Positions 47,134 to 57,925 of a stretch of DNA of 64,000 nucleotides are shown here, piece by piece (the first letter of the stretch is position 1; each line of letters opens with the position of its first letter). A program made the translations under genes and the position numbers. A model generated the notes under the pieces. It saw nothing but the letters and a program-made list of their open reading frames with translations. It ran no database searches and had not been told where the DNA came from. The stretch is from Leguminivora glycinivorella. Lineage: Eukaryota; Arthropoda; Insecta; Lepidoptera; Tortricidae. Location of the stretch: positions 7,461,118-7,525,117 of the forward strand of contig NC_062977.1 in assembly GCF_023078275.1 (NCBI RefSeq), given 5' to 3'.

Positions 47134-47640
47134 TTGTCTACCCCGAACATTTACATAAACTATAATATCGAGTAGTTTTATGTTGTTTACATCTCCGGTG
47201 ACACTTTGCTGGGGGGCATTTTCAGCATTTGGGACACTCCAATTAGCGTAAGTTGTTAACAAAAATTAACTCACTGTCAGTTTTGTGACGATAATAAAAT
47301 TAAGCATGATATTTTTAAAAAATAGTGTTTTGGTGTTAATTACAGCTTTAAGCGATAATTTACATTCAGAATGTGAAAAAAGTAAATTACTAGACAGATT
47401 ATATGCTTAATTTTCGTCACAAAACTGACAGCGAATTAATTTTTGTTGACAAATTACGCTAATTGGGGGGTCTCAAATTCTAAAAATGCCCTGGGACGTC
47501 AGTCTTCTGCGATCACGGCTAGTGAAACCTGTCCAAAACGTTGGGAAAAAGGTAAAATAATGTAAATTAATCGCGTTTGACGTGTGTGTGACTTTAAATA
47601 TGTGTACAAAACGCGAAAACTTAAAGTGTTATATTTATTG
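47134..47640 (+). repeat. CGAAACGTTGGG-type repeat split by a TIR element
   Basis: Left part TTGTCTACCCCGAACATTTA to GTGACACTTTGCTGGG, right part TGGGACGTCAGTCTTCTGCG to GTGTGTGACTTTAAATATGT. The insertion at 47214-47491 separates them. The uninterrupted version lies at 30597-30692, which gives the empty site. Confidence 0.8.
47214..47491. mobile_element. short TIR element, GGGCATTTT family (copy 3), nested
   Basis: Begins GGGCATTTTCAGCATTTGGG and ends CAAATTCTAAAAATGCCC. TGGG is duplicated at 47210-47213 and 47492-47495. The empty site GCTGGGACGT at 30671-30680 has TGGG only once. This proves element ends and a 4-bp duplication directly within the window. Confidence 0.92.
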
Positions 47641-47831
47641 TATTTGGTCATAAGGTCGATCCGGTAAATTGACTTGTGTTTATTAGTAATAATTAAATGA
47701 CAAATATGAGTTCAATATAAAGGTAAGTACATGAACGATTTGAATAAATTAAATTTACAAACGTATAAAATATCTAAATCTAAAAGAAAATAATGCTGTA
47801 GCATTATTTTTTGGGAAAAAATAGTTATTTG

Positions 47832-48260
47832 TTATACAAGGGGGCAAAGTTGTATTTTAACGCCGAGTGTGGAATTGAAAAACGAGCAAGTGAGAGGATT
47901 CTATAGTTGAACCACGAGCGAAGCGAGTGGTTTGAGAATAGAATCCTGAACTTGCGAGTTTTGTAACACACGAGAAGTAAAATACATTTGTACCCGAGTG
48001 TAACACAAAACTTTTCCCCTCACTATAGCGAGAAAACTACAACGCAAAAAATGCGTTTATCACTGCTTCCAATAGTTCCACAGGTAGTAAACCATCTTTA
48101 TTACTAGATTCACCTACTTTTATCAATTTTAAAGCAGTTAATTTGAATTTATTCAAGGTCAAATTACTTTACCCACTAGTGGATAAAATGCGTTTTTACC
48201 CGCTCGTATTAAAGGACAAAACACGTGTTTCCGAGCTAGTGAGGGGAAAAATAGTGTGTT
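47832..48260. repeat. dispersed repeat with CACGAGCGAAGCGAGTGG
   Basis: Words such as GGGGGCAAAGTTGTATTTTA, ACCACGAGCGAAGCGAGTGG and ACCCGAGTGTAACACAAAAC are ones I recognise from common lepidopteran repeats. Only one copy is in this window, so ends and class cannot be set here. Confidence 0.45.
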
Positions 48261-48796
48261 ATATTAAGACATCCTCACATGCTAATTAAAAGTGCGAAAA
48301 GCATCCATTTTGCTTGCTTACGCGTTCATACATAATGCATTTAAGCCTTCAGGCGAACAATGAAACCGTCAGAACATCATTCCATTGTACGCGGCGTTAT
48401 CTAAAGATACGTTCCTGAAATCAAAAGTTCATGAATAGAACGCAGATTACACGTAACGTGGGCACGCGAAGCATTTAATGAAACAATAGATAGCGTTCAA
48501 AAACACAAGGCAAACAGTAATACTACTGCGCAGAGTAAAAACCACACAGATATTTCATTCATAGCCGCAATCGGAAAGGACTGATATTTTTGCGAAACAC
48601 CTTTTTTCGGATACAAACAAAAACATGCGGAAATCTGCCGTTTTTATTAAAAGAGTGCAGGTAGTAAGAAGCCAGTTTGGCGCTTGACGCTTGACATCAA
48701 AAACATATCTATATGATACAAGTTAATCTATCGTTATGTTCGAACAAAATGTGTATATTGTAAGCGAATAAATACTTTTTTATATCACTCTTGCAC

Positions 48797-48818
48797 TGAC
48801 TGACTGACTGACTGCAGT
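48797..48818. repeat. (ACTG)n microsatellite
   Basis: Five to six ACTG units in a row. Confidence 0.8.
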
Positions 48819-49014
48819 AGCGAAAAACTAAGTACTAATTTAGTGTAAATGTGGTTATTATATTTCGCTACTTTCGTTCATTACTATTTTTTCTCAAAGT
48901 AATTGAGACAACACGAAAATTAAAATTGCTGTGATGACACCTTTTAAATATATAAAAGAAAAAGTAGGGGCTGTGTCGTGTCAAAGAGTCAAAGAGCTGG
49001 CACAGGATAGAAAA

Positions 49015-49266
49015 AACCGGCCAAGAGCGTGTCGGGACACGCTCAGTGTAGGGTTCCGTAGTTTTCCGTATTTTTCTCAAAAACTACTGAACCTATCAAG
49101 TTTAAAACAATTTTCCTAGAAAGTCTTTATAAAGTTCTACTTTTGTGATTTTTTTCATATTTTTTAAACATAGGGTTCAAAAGTTAGAGGGGGGGGGGAC
49201 GCACTTTTTTTCCTTTAGGAGCGATTATTTCCGAAAATACAAATATTATCAAAAAACCATCTTAGA
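49015..49266 (+). mobile_element. GGAC repeat 5' fragment (copy 5)
   Basis: Matches the first half of the family from ACCGGCCAAGAGCGTGTCGG to AAAACCATCTTAG, including a nine-G run before GACGCAC, and then stops. The GGAC array is absent. A GATGAT microsatellite follows at about 49310-49330. Confidence 0.88.
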
Positions 49267-49939
49267 ACTGGAAAATACTGCACCGACAAGAGTATATAAA
49301 TTTAAAATATGATGATGATGATGATGATGACACCTTTTGACTACGTGTTGTTTGTTACTTTTAAATTTCTGGCTTAATGACTTTTTTATTTATTTATTAT
49401 AAAACAATCTGAAACTTTGAAGTTTCTTCTCTAAATATTGTGTTAATAGGTATACCTACAAACTCAAAGAACTTGCACATAAACTTAAAATCGATTAACA
49501 ATTATTCGCCACGTTCATAAAACCTCTGCAACCTACTTTACACATTTTAAGGTGTGGTGGAAATCATTTTTCACGCAAGAGTCGCTTGATAGCGGCTAAT
49601 GCTTCGCCGCGGGCTCGACCACTCCGATAGATAGGAAATGAAGACAGATTATCGCGTGACTGCGCACGCCTGTGACTATGGATAAATACACAGACTTTGG
49701 ACGTAACGGGGGATTTAATTTTATGAAATTGAACCAATATTTAATTATTTTTAACCGTTAGCTACTGACTTGTTTTTGCGGTGCGGGATGGTACTGGTAG
49801 CGCGCTGTAAGAACCACGTTGACTTACCATATTTGTACGTCAGTGGTCAAGGGTAAATACCAGAATATTGAAGAAAGCACTGAATAATAGTTTAGCAGGA
49901 AGAGTTTAAGTACAACGCAGAGGGCACGGGAGGTTACAA

Positions 49940-50030
49940 GTCATGTCTTGCCTCGTACTTCGTACCAATGAGATTTTCGTATATTATGTACGAAATATCA
50001 ATAAGCGTGTACCAATTGCTTTTCGGTGAT
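49940..50030 (+). mobile_element. SINE, family A, very decayed trace
   Basis: CGTACCAATGAGATTTTCG, TATGTACGAAATATCAATAA and CAATTGCTTTTCGGTGATG follow the order of the family A body after the B-box, with many changes. The rest of the element is not detectable. Confidence 0.45.
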
Positions 50031-50669
50031 GTGTATAGGCTGATGAGTGTAGGTATTACAACAAAATTCAATCTGTTAAAACTTGGTTGATTTGATACTA
50101 TGGGTGTTTTTTGTAAACCAAAATATTGTCTTAATTTAAATTTGATATCAATTACCAGAGTGACAATATGAGTATCGCAAAATAAAGTTCGGGTTGAGAT
50201 ATTTTTACGTTCGAATGAAGTTTATTCTGTACATTATTTTTATGACACAAAGCAACAAAAGTATATTCTCGCTCAAAGCATACTATAACAGTTTTATACA
50301 ATTTACGACAACAGTTTGCTCTGTTTGTATGCGAGTTAATTAAAGCAGAAAAATTACGTCATACGAGCTTAAAAATGCTTACATATTGTAGCTTTTTACA
50401 CAAAGCTCCTGTACTTTTAACTAACTGGAGTACTTGTGCGGGCGTAGTAATAAAATACGAAGTTTTATTTTTCATCATTTGTAATTTGTACAAGTACTAC
50501 AATACAAGTATTTACAGGCGGAGAAAAACTACGATAAGATTTGTGAGTTTTATAACTCACATTTTGCATTTTATAATGGAAAGGTAAATTAAAATACTTT
50601 ATATGCATTGTATTTTGATTGCATTTAAAGAAAAACCTGTTTGTTTAATTTAAATATGTAGGTGCTTTA

Positions 50670-50809
50670 CGCCGTGGCTTGCGTGGGCGACGGTCGCGCG
50701 ATGGTTGCGCGACGGCGATGCGACGCATACGAAATCAAACCTTATCGATATGGAAGTATGAGACGCGACGGCGACGGTCGCGCGACCGTCGCCCACGCAA
50801 GACACGGCG
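50670..50809. mobile_element. CpG-rich TIR element with TTA duplication
   Basis: The ends CGCCGTGGCTTGCGTGGGCG and CGCCCACGCAAGACACGGCG are inverted with one or two mismatches. TTA lies on both sides, fitting PIF/Harbinger-like insertion. The inside repeats GGTCGCGCGA and is far richer in CpG than anything nearby. Frames across it are repeat artefacts. Confidence 0.78.
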
Positions 50810-50954
50810 TTATAGAGGGAATGGAATGACTGTCCAAGTTTCACAAAATGCGTTTTAGCGAAAACTTTTTTTATACACATTTGTGAGTGCTAATGTATTT
50901 CAAAAATATTTAAAAAAATCAAACGTACTCCTCGTATAATTATAATAGGTACAT

Positions 50955-51100
50955 CAGGGTGCGTAGCCGAATGGCACAAACGCTCACGAAACGCTCACGC
51001 TCTATCGCTCTTGCGTATTGGCGCGACAGAGCCAGACTACCTTTCGCGGCGTTTCGTTTTCGTTTCGCGTCGGAGAAATGCCATTCGGCTACGGGGCCAG
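50955..51100. mobile_element. TIR element, TAGCCGAATGGCA family (copy 2)
   Basis: CAGGGTGCGTAGCCGAATGG at the left and GCCATTCGGCTACGGGGCC at the right. The core CTTGCGTATTGGCGCGACAG is identical to the 27.0-kb copy. Non-coding. Confidence 0.8.
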
Positions 51101-51129
51101 ATGTTGTTGGACTGTCGTATCGAGTATAG

Positions 51130-51373
51130 GGGCATTTTCAGAATTTGGGACCCCCCAATTAGCGTAAGTTGTTAACAAAAATTAACTGACTGTCAGTTTT
51201 GTGACGATAATTAAGCAAGTAATTACATACTTTGAGCGATAATCTAGATTCAGAATGTGAAAAAAGTAATTTTTTAGACAGATTTTATGCTTAATTGTCG
51301 TCACAAAACTAACGGCGAGTTTTTTTGCTAACAAATTACGCTAATTGGGGTGTCCCAAATTCTGAAAATGCCC
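51130..51373. mobile_element. short TIR element, GGGCATTTT family (copy 4)
   Basis: 244 bp from GGGCATTTTCAGAATTTGGG to CCAAATTCTGAAAATGCCC, with ATAG at 51126-51129 and 51374-51377. The terminal repeats are the least changed of the four copies. Confidence 0.9.
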
Positions 51374-51377
51374 ATAG

Positions 51378-53167
51378 ATCGTCCCCTGAACGAGATGTGC
51401 TTATATCAATATGATTCGATCTTCAGATTTTATTGGTCGTCAGCTATTTTAATAATAAACATTCACGATTTCTGTTTAAAATCAAGTCCCTCAGCAACCA
51501 CTGTCTAGTTAACTAGTGTTTTCAAACAACGTATTAAGTAAGCTTGCAAATCAGCAGTTGACAAATTGAATAGCATCGCAGTGGACGACAGGCCAATTCC
51601 ACTATACGCTAATATCATTCACTGACTCCTGCGGGATGTCATGCGAATATCGTGCATTTCGCTCAAGCTTGCCCGTTGCTGCATTGGCGTGGGTGAAACG
51701 CGCGATTACTAAATGATGTATTTCGGACATCGTTCATATGTCGGTGTTTGAATCGGCCTGCAAGTCACTGACACACATCGTGCGTGCCGTGCGTGCCAAC
51801 AATCACGCTTAGACCAGCCTGAATGTTTACCCATAAACAAGATAATTATAATTTGTCCCCTATCCACCGCTAACTTATCGCTCTATTAGTCGCTGTTTTA
51901 CATTTTTATTTGTGTCACTCATGAAACGTCGTTGTTTTAAATTTTCAGGATATGTTATTTACATAAATTATCATCACTTGGTTTAAACAGTTATTTGTTT
52001 TATATATATTAATTTGGAACACGGAATATCGACATTTATGACCCAGTTTGAACTTTATGAGTCAAAAATTAGCTATTGGTAAGATATGGATCGGATATGT
52101 TAGTGTTAAAAGTAACGTTTTATTTGACGTATTTATAATTCGAATCAGGTCGTTAATCAACAACACTTTAAGATTTTGCGTTTAATAAAAAAAGTGTTTA
52201 GGTTATTTCCTTTAGGTACTTTCGCTAGAAGCAATCATAATTAAATACCGTGCGTGTTGGTAAAAAGGTATCGAATAAAGAGCATCGTAATCCCAAAAAT
52301 TATAACGAAACGCAAAACTCTCGTTTATTTTTATTTTTGGAATCATTTATTTTCGTCAAACAATTAGGCTGCGAGCGCTTCAAATGCCGCGGCAGCCCGG
52401 CGGAAGAAACTTCACGTCACATCGACTCTTGAAAAAAAGGGTTATTTTAAAAGCACTTTTTTGTTACATAATCCCAGGCCACGCGGTCCATTGTGCCTTC
52501 GGATAATGCGCGTGGCTCAGGCGAGGCGTGAGTTTAAAAATGTCATTTGCAGGGCAAGTAAATCCAGATTTGTTTTTGGCGGGTGACTTTCTAATTCCGG
52601 CGTCGGGGGAGAAGTTTCTGAAACGTATACCGTGTTCGTGAGACCTGCGAGTGACCGCGGGTGGTCTAATCCGATCCGCGGCCGAGCCGAAACTTCTGCT
52701 CGCCCCGCCAGCGCCCGCTTTGTCACCGCTTTATAATCGCTATACACTATACAAAACTCTCTGATTAATTTATACCGCAGCCGGCATAAACTTTGTATAC
52801 TAAAACAGAAACGTTGTTCCTCGCTAATCCTTATAAATGCGAACGGTGTAAAAGTTTATAGGTATCTAATTTGCATCTGATATTTAATTATTTGATAATA
52901 AAACCTTTTTAGACAGCAGCTGTAAAGTATAAAGTCACATAGGACTTATCCCGTGCCCACCAGAGCCAGAACGTTTACATATCTTTAGTAATGTTTTATT
53001 TACCAGCACTGCTGCTATAATTGTAAATTTAAAAGCATAGATTGGTTTAAACGTGTAGCGTTAGTGTGAAATGTCTGTGTTGAAAATGACGTTTCTTTGA
53101 CCAAAAGTGTGAATTAAAACACTGACATATCTGTTCAGTATCGTATCTAGGACTAATATTAGACGTA
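51378..53167. other. unique DNA with GC-richer patches
   Basis: Patches at 51650-51800 and 52480-52740 are GC-richer but carry no recognised domain. The minus-strand frame at 52517-52747 (76 codons) is unrecognised. Confidence 0.35.
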
Positions 53168-53446
53168 CAGTCAACCAATTGGAACCGTAGAACTGTAGAA
53201 CTATGTCATAGTGACGTTTTAAATCAGATTGTAAGAAATCTCTCACTGCTTGTCATTTTTAAATGGTTGGAGACTGGCCTAGGGTTCCTCCTAGCAGAGT
53301 CGCCATGTGATGTGGGGACTAAAGAACAAGTCAATTGTATGGAATATAGGTTTATTCTGTGTTGAATTACAATTAGCGACAACTTATATAGTATGGTCAG
53401 GAGTTGTAGTGTGAGTGTTGCCTGTCACACTACAATTGGTTGACTG
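53168..53446. mobile_element. TA-flanked TIR element, CAGTCAACC family (copy 2) with insertion
   Basis: Ends CAGTCAACCAATTGGAACCG and CAATTGGTTGACTG with TA at 53166-53167 and 53447-53448. It follows copy 1 to GGCCTAGGGTTCC, then about 140 bp of unrelated DNA (near 53289-53432) interrupt it before the right end. Confidence 0.82.
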
Positions 53447-53448
53447 TA

Positions 53449-54296
53449 CATATGTATGTTGCTACTACTCGTATTACTTACTCGTATCTTAATTTCTTTC
53501 GGTTAACTTATATCAAAACTAATATGATTCGCAAAGTAATTGGCAGAATTCGGATGGCAGAACGGTTGAGCTACCAGGCAATCAGCGGGCAGCAGGAGGC
53601 TTTATTAACCCGTCAGGGCACTGCGGGCCCGGCTAATCAATCGACGCTCGCGTGTCGACCGCGCTATCTGTCTTTGGCCGATTGGACCCAGATAACCGAC
53701 GCAAGATTACCGACGTACGGGAATGGCCCATTTATAAAATTAACTTCTTTTATCTTCCCGAAAGAGCATTAGGACGAGTAAATAAGTCTAAAGTGCTCCT
53801 TAGGAAATGAATAGATATGAATGTTATCACTGTTAGGTGGATGAATGGTAGATAGGCGTGTGTTTACTGAGATACAGCTAAAACTCAAATTTAATATGTG
53901 AGTAGCCCCATCCTAACTTATATCAAAAGTGTGAACATTACTGATTGTCATTTATTTACACTAATCTGCTAAATCGATGTACCTACGGAGATGAGTAGGT
54001 ACGTAGTCCATTGCCTGAAAACACAGGATAGTTTCTGCCCGGCAAAACAGGGCGAAGACGCTTGAAAATTTATTGAGTTACGCAATTTTTAACTTCGTTT
54101 TTTTTTATTCGATTTTAAAAGTTTAGGCATTACTAATTTCATAATGTTATATGTTGTACGCTTAGGTGGGCAGCAAGCTACGTATTTCTTCAATCTTAAT
54201 AGAACTAGCCTAGTTATATTTGCTTACAACAGGAAATTGCTAGAGTATGATTTTTCTGTTTGATTTGAAAACAAAGCTTCACTGCGCAATTAATAC
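53449..54296. other. unique DNA with an unrecognised open frame
   Basis: A forward frame at 53440-53772 (110 codons) has a GC-richer second half encoding MAERLSYQAISGQQEALLTR. I recognise no domain. It begins inside the preceding element, so the whole frame is unlikely to be a gene. Confidence 0.3.
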
Positions 54297-55023
54297 AATA
54301 AATGAATAGTTTAAAAAACACTATAAAACACGCTTTTATAAATGCACGTAAAAGCCAAAAATAAATTATGGATCGTTCAAGTTGTCTCTATTTGTGAGCT
54401 GAAGTTTAAAAACTATGTGCTTTTAATTATAATATTTGATTGTAAAAGCGTGGGGCGCTGGAACAGGAAAGACTTTTTGTATAATTTGCTGATAAATCAA
54501 ATTATGCTATGTTACGGGAAGGAGGTTACACAGATTGACGCGCTAACTGGAGTTGCAGCATGACTAGTAGGTTCTACATTAAACAGTCAAATCAATTAAA
54601 AGTCAGTGTTCAAAGTAGGTACCAGTTTGTCGAACTCAGACAAAATATGCGCTAGTAGCGAGGAGAGTCGACAGTAATCAAAGTACAAAAGGGGAAAGTG
54701 TCTACAGTGACAGGATGCAGAGTTCTTGTTCGTGGACGAGATATCTTTGGTTCTCTTTGGTAACCCTTAGGCGGCATATGTAAACGTTATGTTCTTATGC
54801 AACTTCATTCGCCAGGAAGTTCGGATTAGTATTTGTTTACAAGAAAGTCTTTCCTGTTCCAGCGCCCCACGCTTTTACAATCAAATATTATAATTAAAAG
54901 CACATAGTTTTTAAACTTCAGCTCACAAATACAGACAACTTGAACGATCCATAATTTATTTTTGGCTTTTACGTGCATTTATAAAAGCGTGTTTTATAGT
55001 GTTTTTTAAACTATTCATTTATT
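54297..55023. repeat. long inverted repeat, 186-bp arms
   Basis: Left arm 54297-54481 and right arm 54836-55023 are almost exact inverses (for example GTAAAAGCGTGGGGCGCTGG and CCAGCGCCCCACGCTTTTAC). The clearest difference is TCTCTATTTG against the inverse of CAAATACAGA. The spacer is about 354 bp of unique sequence. A transcript would form a long, near-perfect double strand. The 73-codon frame at 54342-54563 lies in the left arm and spacer and has no known domain. Confidence 0.93.
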
Positions 55024-55384
55024 TTATACTTTTTAGTCATTAATAATGAAATACTTTTAACATTTATACATAAATTTATTTCAAGTAGGCGGATTTTACA
55101 TGCCATTTGTGGCTTAACGTGTACTTATTGCTAATTGCTACTTAATAATAACTAGCGGCTACCTTCTTATTACGGTATTATCATAAAAATGTTTATACCT
55201 AGTAAGTTATCCGTAAAAGATAGACAATATAGACATGTGCCATCGCGGACTTTTTGAAGACATTAGAGAGACATACTTTCGCCATACATTGTTTTGAAGC
55301 TCTCAGCTAGTGGGATTTTGTTTGACTCGATTAGAAAATATTGTCACATTTCAACTAATTCAAACAAAATTTAAGTATTTCTTT

Positions 55385-57925
55385 TTTGCCGAACCCCCCT
55401 TTATTTGCTCTTAAGGGTCACAGGAAAACCATTACCCAACTTATTTTAAATACAACGTTGATCTTTCTTTTATGCGGGGGCTTCGCCCCCCAAGCCCCCC
55501 TTTGTTTGCTCTTAAAGGTCACAAGAAAACGCTAACCCAACTTATTTTAAATACTACGTTAATCTTCCTTTTATGCGGGGGGCTTCGCCCCCCGAGCCCC
55601 CCTTTTCGTTACTCTTAAGGGTGACAAAAAAACCCTAACTCAACTTATTTTAAATACAACGTTTATCTTTCTTTTATCCGGAAGCCCCCCGAGCACCCCT
55701 TTGTTTGCTCTTAAAGGTCACAAGAAAACGCTAACCCACCTTATTCTAAATACTACGTTGATCTTTCTTTCGTGCGGGGGGCTTCGCCCCCCGAGCCCCC
55801 CTTTTCTTTGCTCTTAAGGATCACAAGAAAACCTTAACCCAACTTATTTTAAATACAACGTTGATCTATCTTTTATGCGGGGGCTTCGCCCCGAGCCCCC
55901 TTTGTTTGCTCTGAAAGGTCACAAGAAAACGCTAACCCAACTTATTTTAAATACTACGTTAATCTTTCTTTTATGCGGGGGCTTCGCCCCCGAGCCCCCC
56001 TTTGTTTGCTCTTAAAGGTCACAAGAAAACGCTAACCCAACTTATCTTAAATACTACGTTGATCTTTCTTTCATGCGGGGGCTTCGCCCCCGAGCCCCCT
56101 TTGTTTGCTCTGAAAGGTCACAAGAAAACGCTAACCCAACTTATCTTAAATACTACGCTGATCTTTCTTTCATGCGGTGGGCTTCGCCCCCCGAGCCCCC
56201 CTTTGTTTGCTCTGAAAGGTCACAAGAAAACGCTATCCCAACTTATTTTAAATACTAGGTTAATCTTTCTTTCATGCGTGGGGCTTCGCCCCCCGAGCCC
56301 CCCTTTGTTTGCTCTTAAAGGTCACAAGAAAACGCTAACCCAACTTGTTCTAAATACTTCGTTGATCTTTCTTTCATTCGAGGGGCTTCGCCCCCCGAGG
56401 CCCCCTTTTCTTTACTCTTAAGGATCACAAGAAAACTTAACCCAACTTATTTTAAATACAACGTTGATCTTTCTTTTATGCGGGGGCCTCGCCCCCGAGC
56501 CCCCTTTGTTTGCTCTGAAAGGTCACAAGAAAACGCTATCCCAACTTATTTTAAATACTACGTTAATCTTTATTTTATGCGGGGGGCTTCGCCCCCCGAG
56601 ACCCCTTTGTTTGCTCTTAAAGGTCACAAGAAAACGCTAACCCAACTTATCTTAAATACTACGTTGATCTTTCTTTCATGCGGGGGCTTCGCCCCCCGAG
56701 CCCCCCTTTGTTTGCTCTGAAAGGTCACAAGAAAACGCTAACCCAACTTATTTTAAATACTACGTTAATCTTTCTTTTATGCGGGGGGCTTTGCCCCCCG
56801 AGCCCCCCTTTATTTGCACTTAAAGGTCACAAGAAAACGCTAACCCAACTAATCTTAAATACTACGTTGATCTTTCTTTCATGCGGGGGGCTTCGCCCCC
56901 CGAGCCCCCCTTTGTTTGCTCTTAAAGGTCACAAGAAAACGCTAACCCAACTTATTTTAAATACTACGTTAATCTTTCTTTTATGCGGGGGGCTTCGCCC
57001 CCCGAGCCCCTCTTTGTTTGCTCTTAAAGGTCACAAGAAAACGCTAACCCAACTTATTCTAAATACTTCGTTGATCTTTCTTTCATTCGAGGGGCTTCGC
57101 CCCCCGAGCCTCCCTTTGTTTGCACTTAAAGGTCACAAGAAAACGCTAACCCAACTGATCTTAAATACTACGTTGATCTTTCTTTCATGCGGGGGCTTCG
57201 CCCCCGAGCCCCCTTTGTTTGCTCTTAAAGGTCATAAGAAAACGCTAACCCAACTTATTCTAAATACTTCGTTGATCTTTCTTTCATTCGAGGGGCTTCG
57301 CCCCCCGAGGCCCCCTTTTCTTTACTCTTAAGGATCACAAGAAAACTTAACCCAACTTATTTTAAATACAACGTTGATCTTTCTTTTATGCGGGGGCCCG
57401 AGCCCCCCGAGCCCCCCTTTGTTTGCTCTGAAAGGTCACAAGAAAACGCTATCCCAACTTATTTTAAATACTACGTTAATCTTTATTTTATGCGGGGGCT
57501 TCGCCCCCCGAGCCCCCCTTTGTTTGCTCTTAAAGGTCACAAGAAAACGCTAACCCAACTTATCTTAAATACTACGTTGATCTTTCTTTCATGCGGTGGG
57601 CTTCGCCCCCCGAGCCCCCCTTTGTTTGCTCTGAAAGGTCACAAGAAAACGCTATCCCAACTTATTTTAAATACTAGGTTAATCTTTCTTTTATGCGTGG
57701 GGCTTCGCCCCCGAGCCCCCTTTGTTTGCTCTTAAAGGTCACAAGAAAACGCTAACCCAACTTATCTTAAATACTACGTTGATCTTTCTTTCATGCGGGG
57801 GCTTCGCCCCCGAGCCCCCTTTGTTTGCTCTGAAAGGTCACAAGAAAACGCTAACCCAACTTTTTTTAAATACTACGTTGATCTTTCTTTCATGCTTCCC
57901 CCTCGAGCCCCCCTCTCCCCCTTTT
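55385..57925 (+). repeat. tandem array, about 25 units of about 100 bp, hairpin in each
   Basis: Each unit reads TTTGCTCTTAAAGGTCACAA, GAAAACGCTAACCCAACTTA, TTTTAAATACTACGTTGATC, TTTCTTTCATGC, then a G run, CTTCG, a C run and GAGCCCCCC. Unit length varies mainly through the G and C runs. Variant units recur in order at a spacing of 910 bp (identical variants at about 56397 and 57307), showing higher-order duplication. Long forward frames (56002-56421, 56678-57331) arise because many units are close to 102 bp; no start, domain or non-repeat part supports a protein. Confidence 0.95.

Noticed and set aside
56678..57331. 217-codon open frame in the satellite
   Set aside because: It is made wholly of the tandem unit; frames stay open only where unit length happens to be a multiple of three, and parallel frames exist in neighbouring units. 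No domain or non-repeat part.
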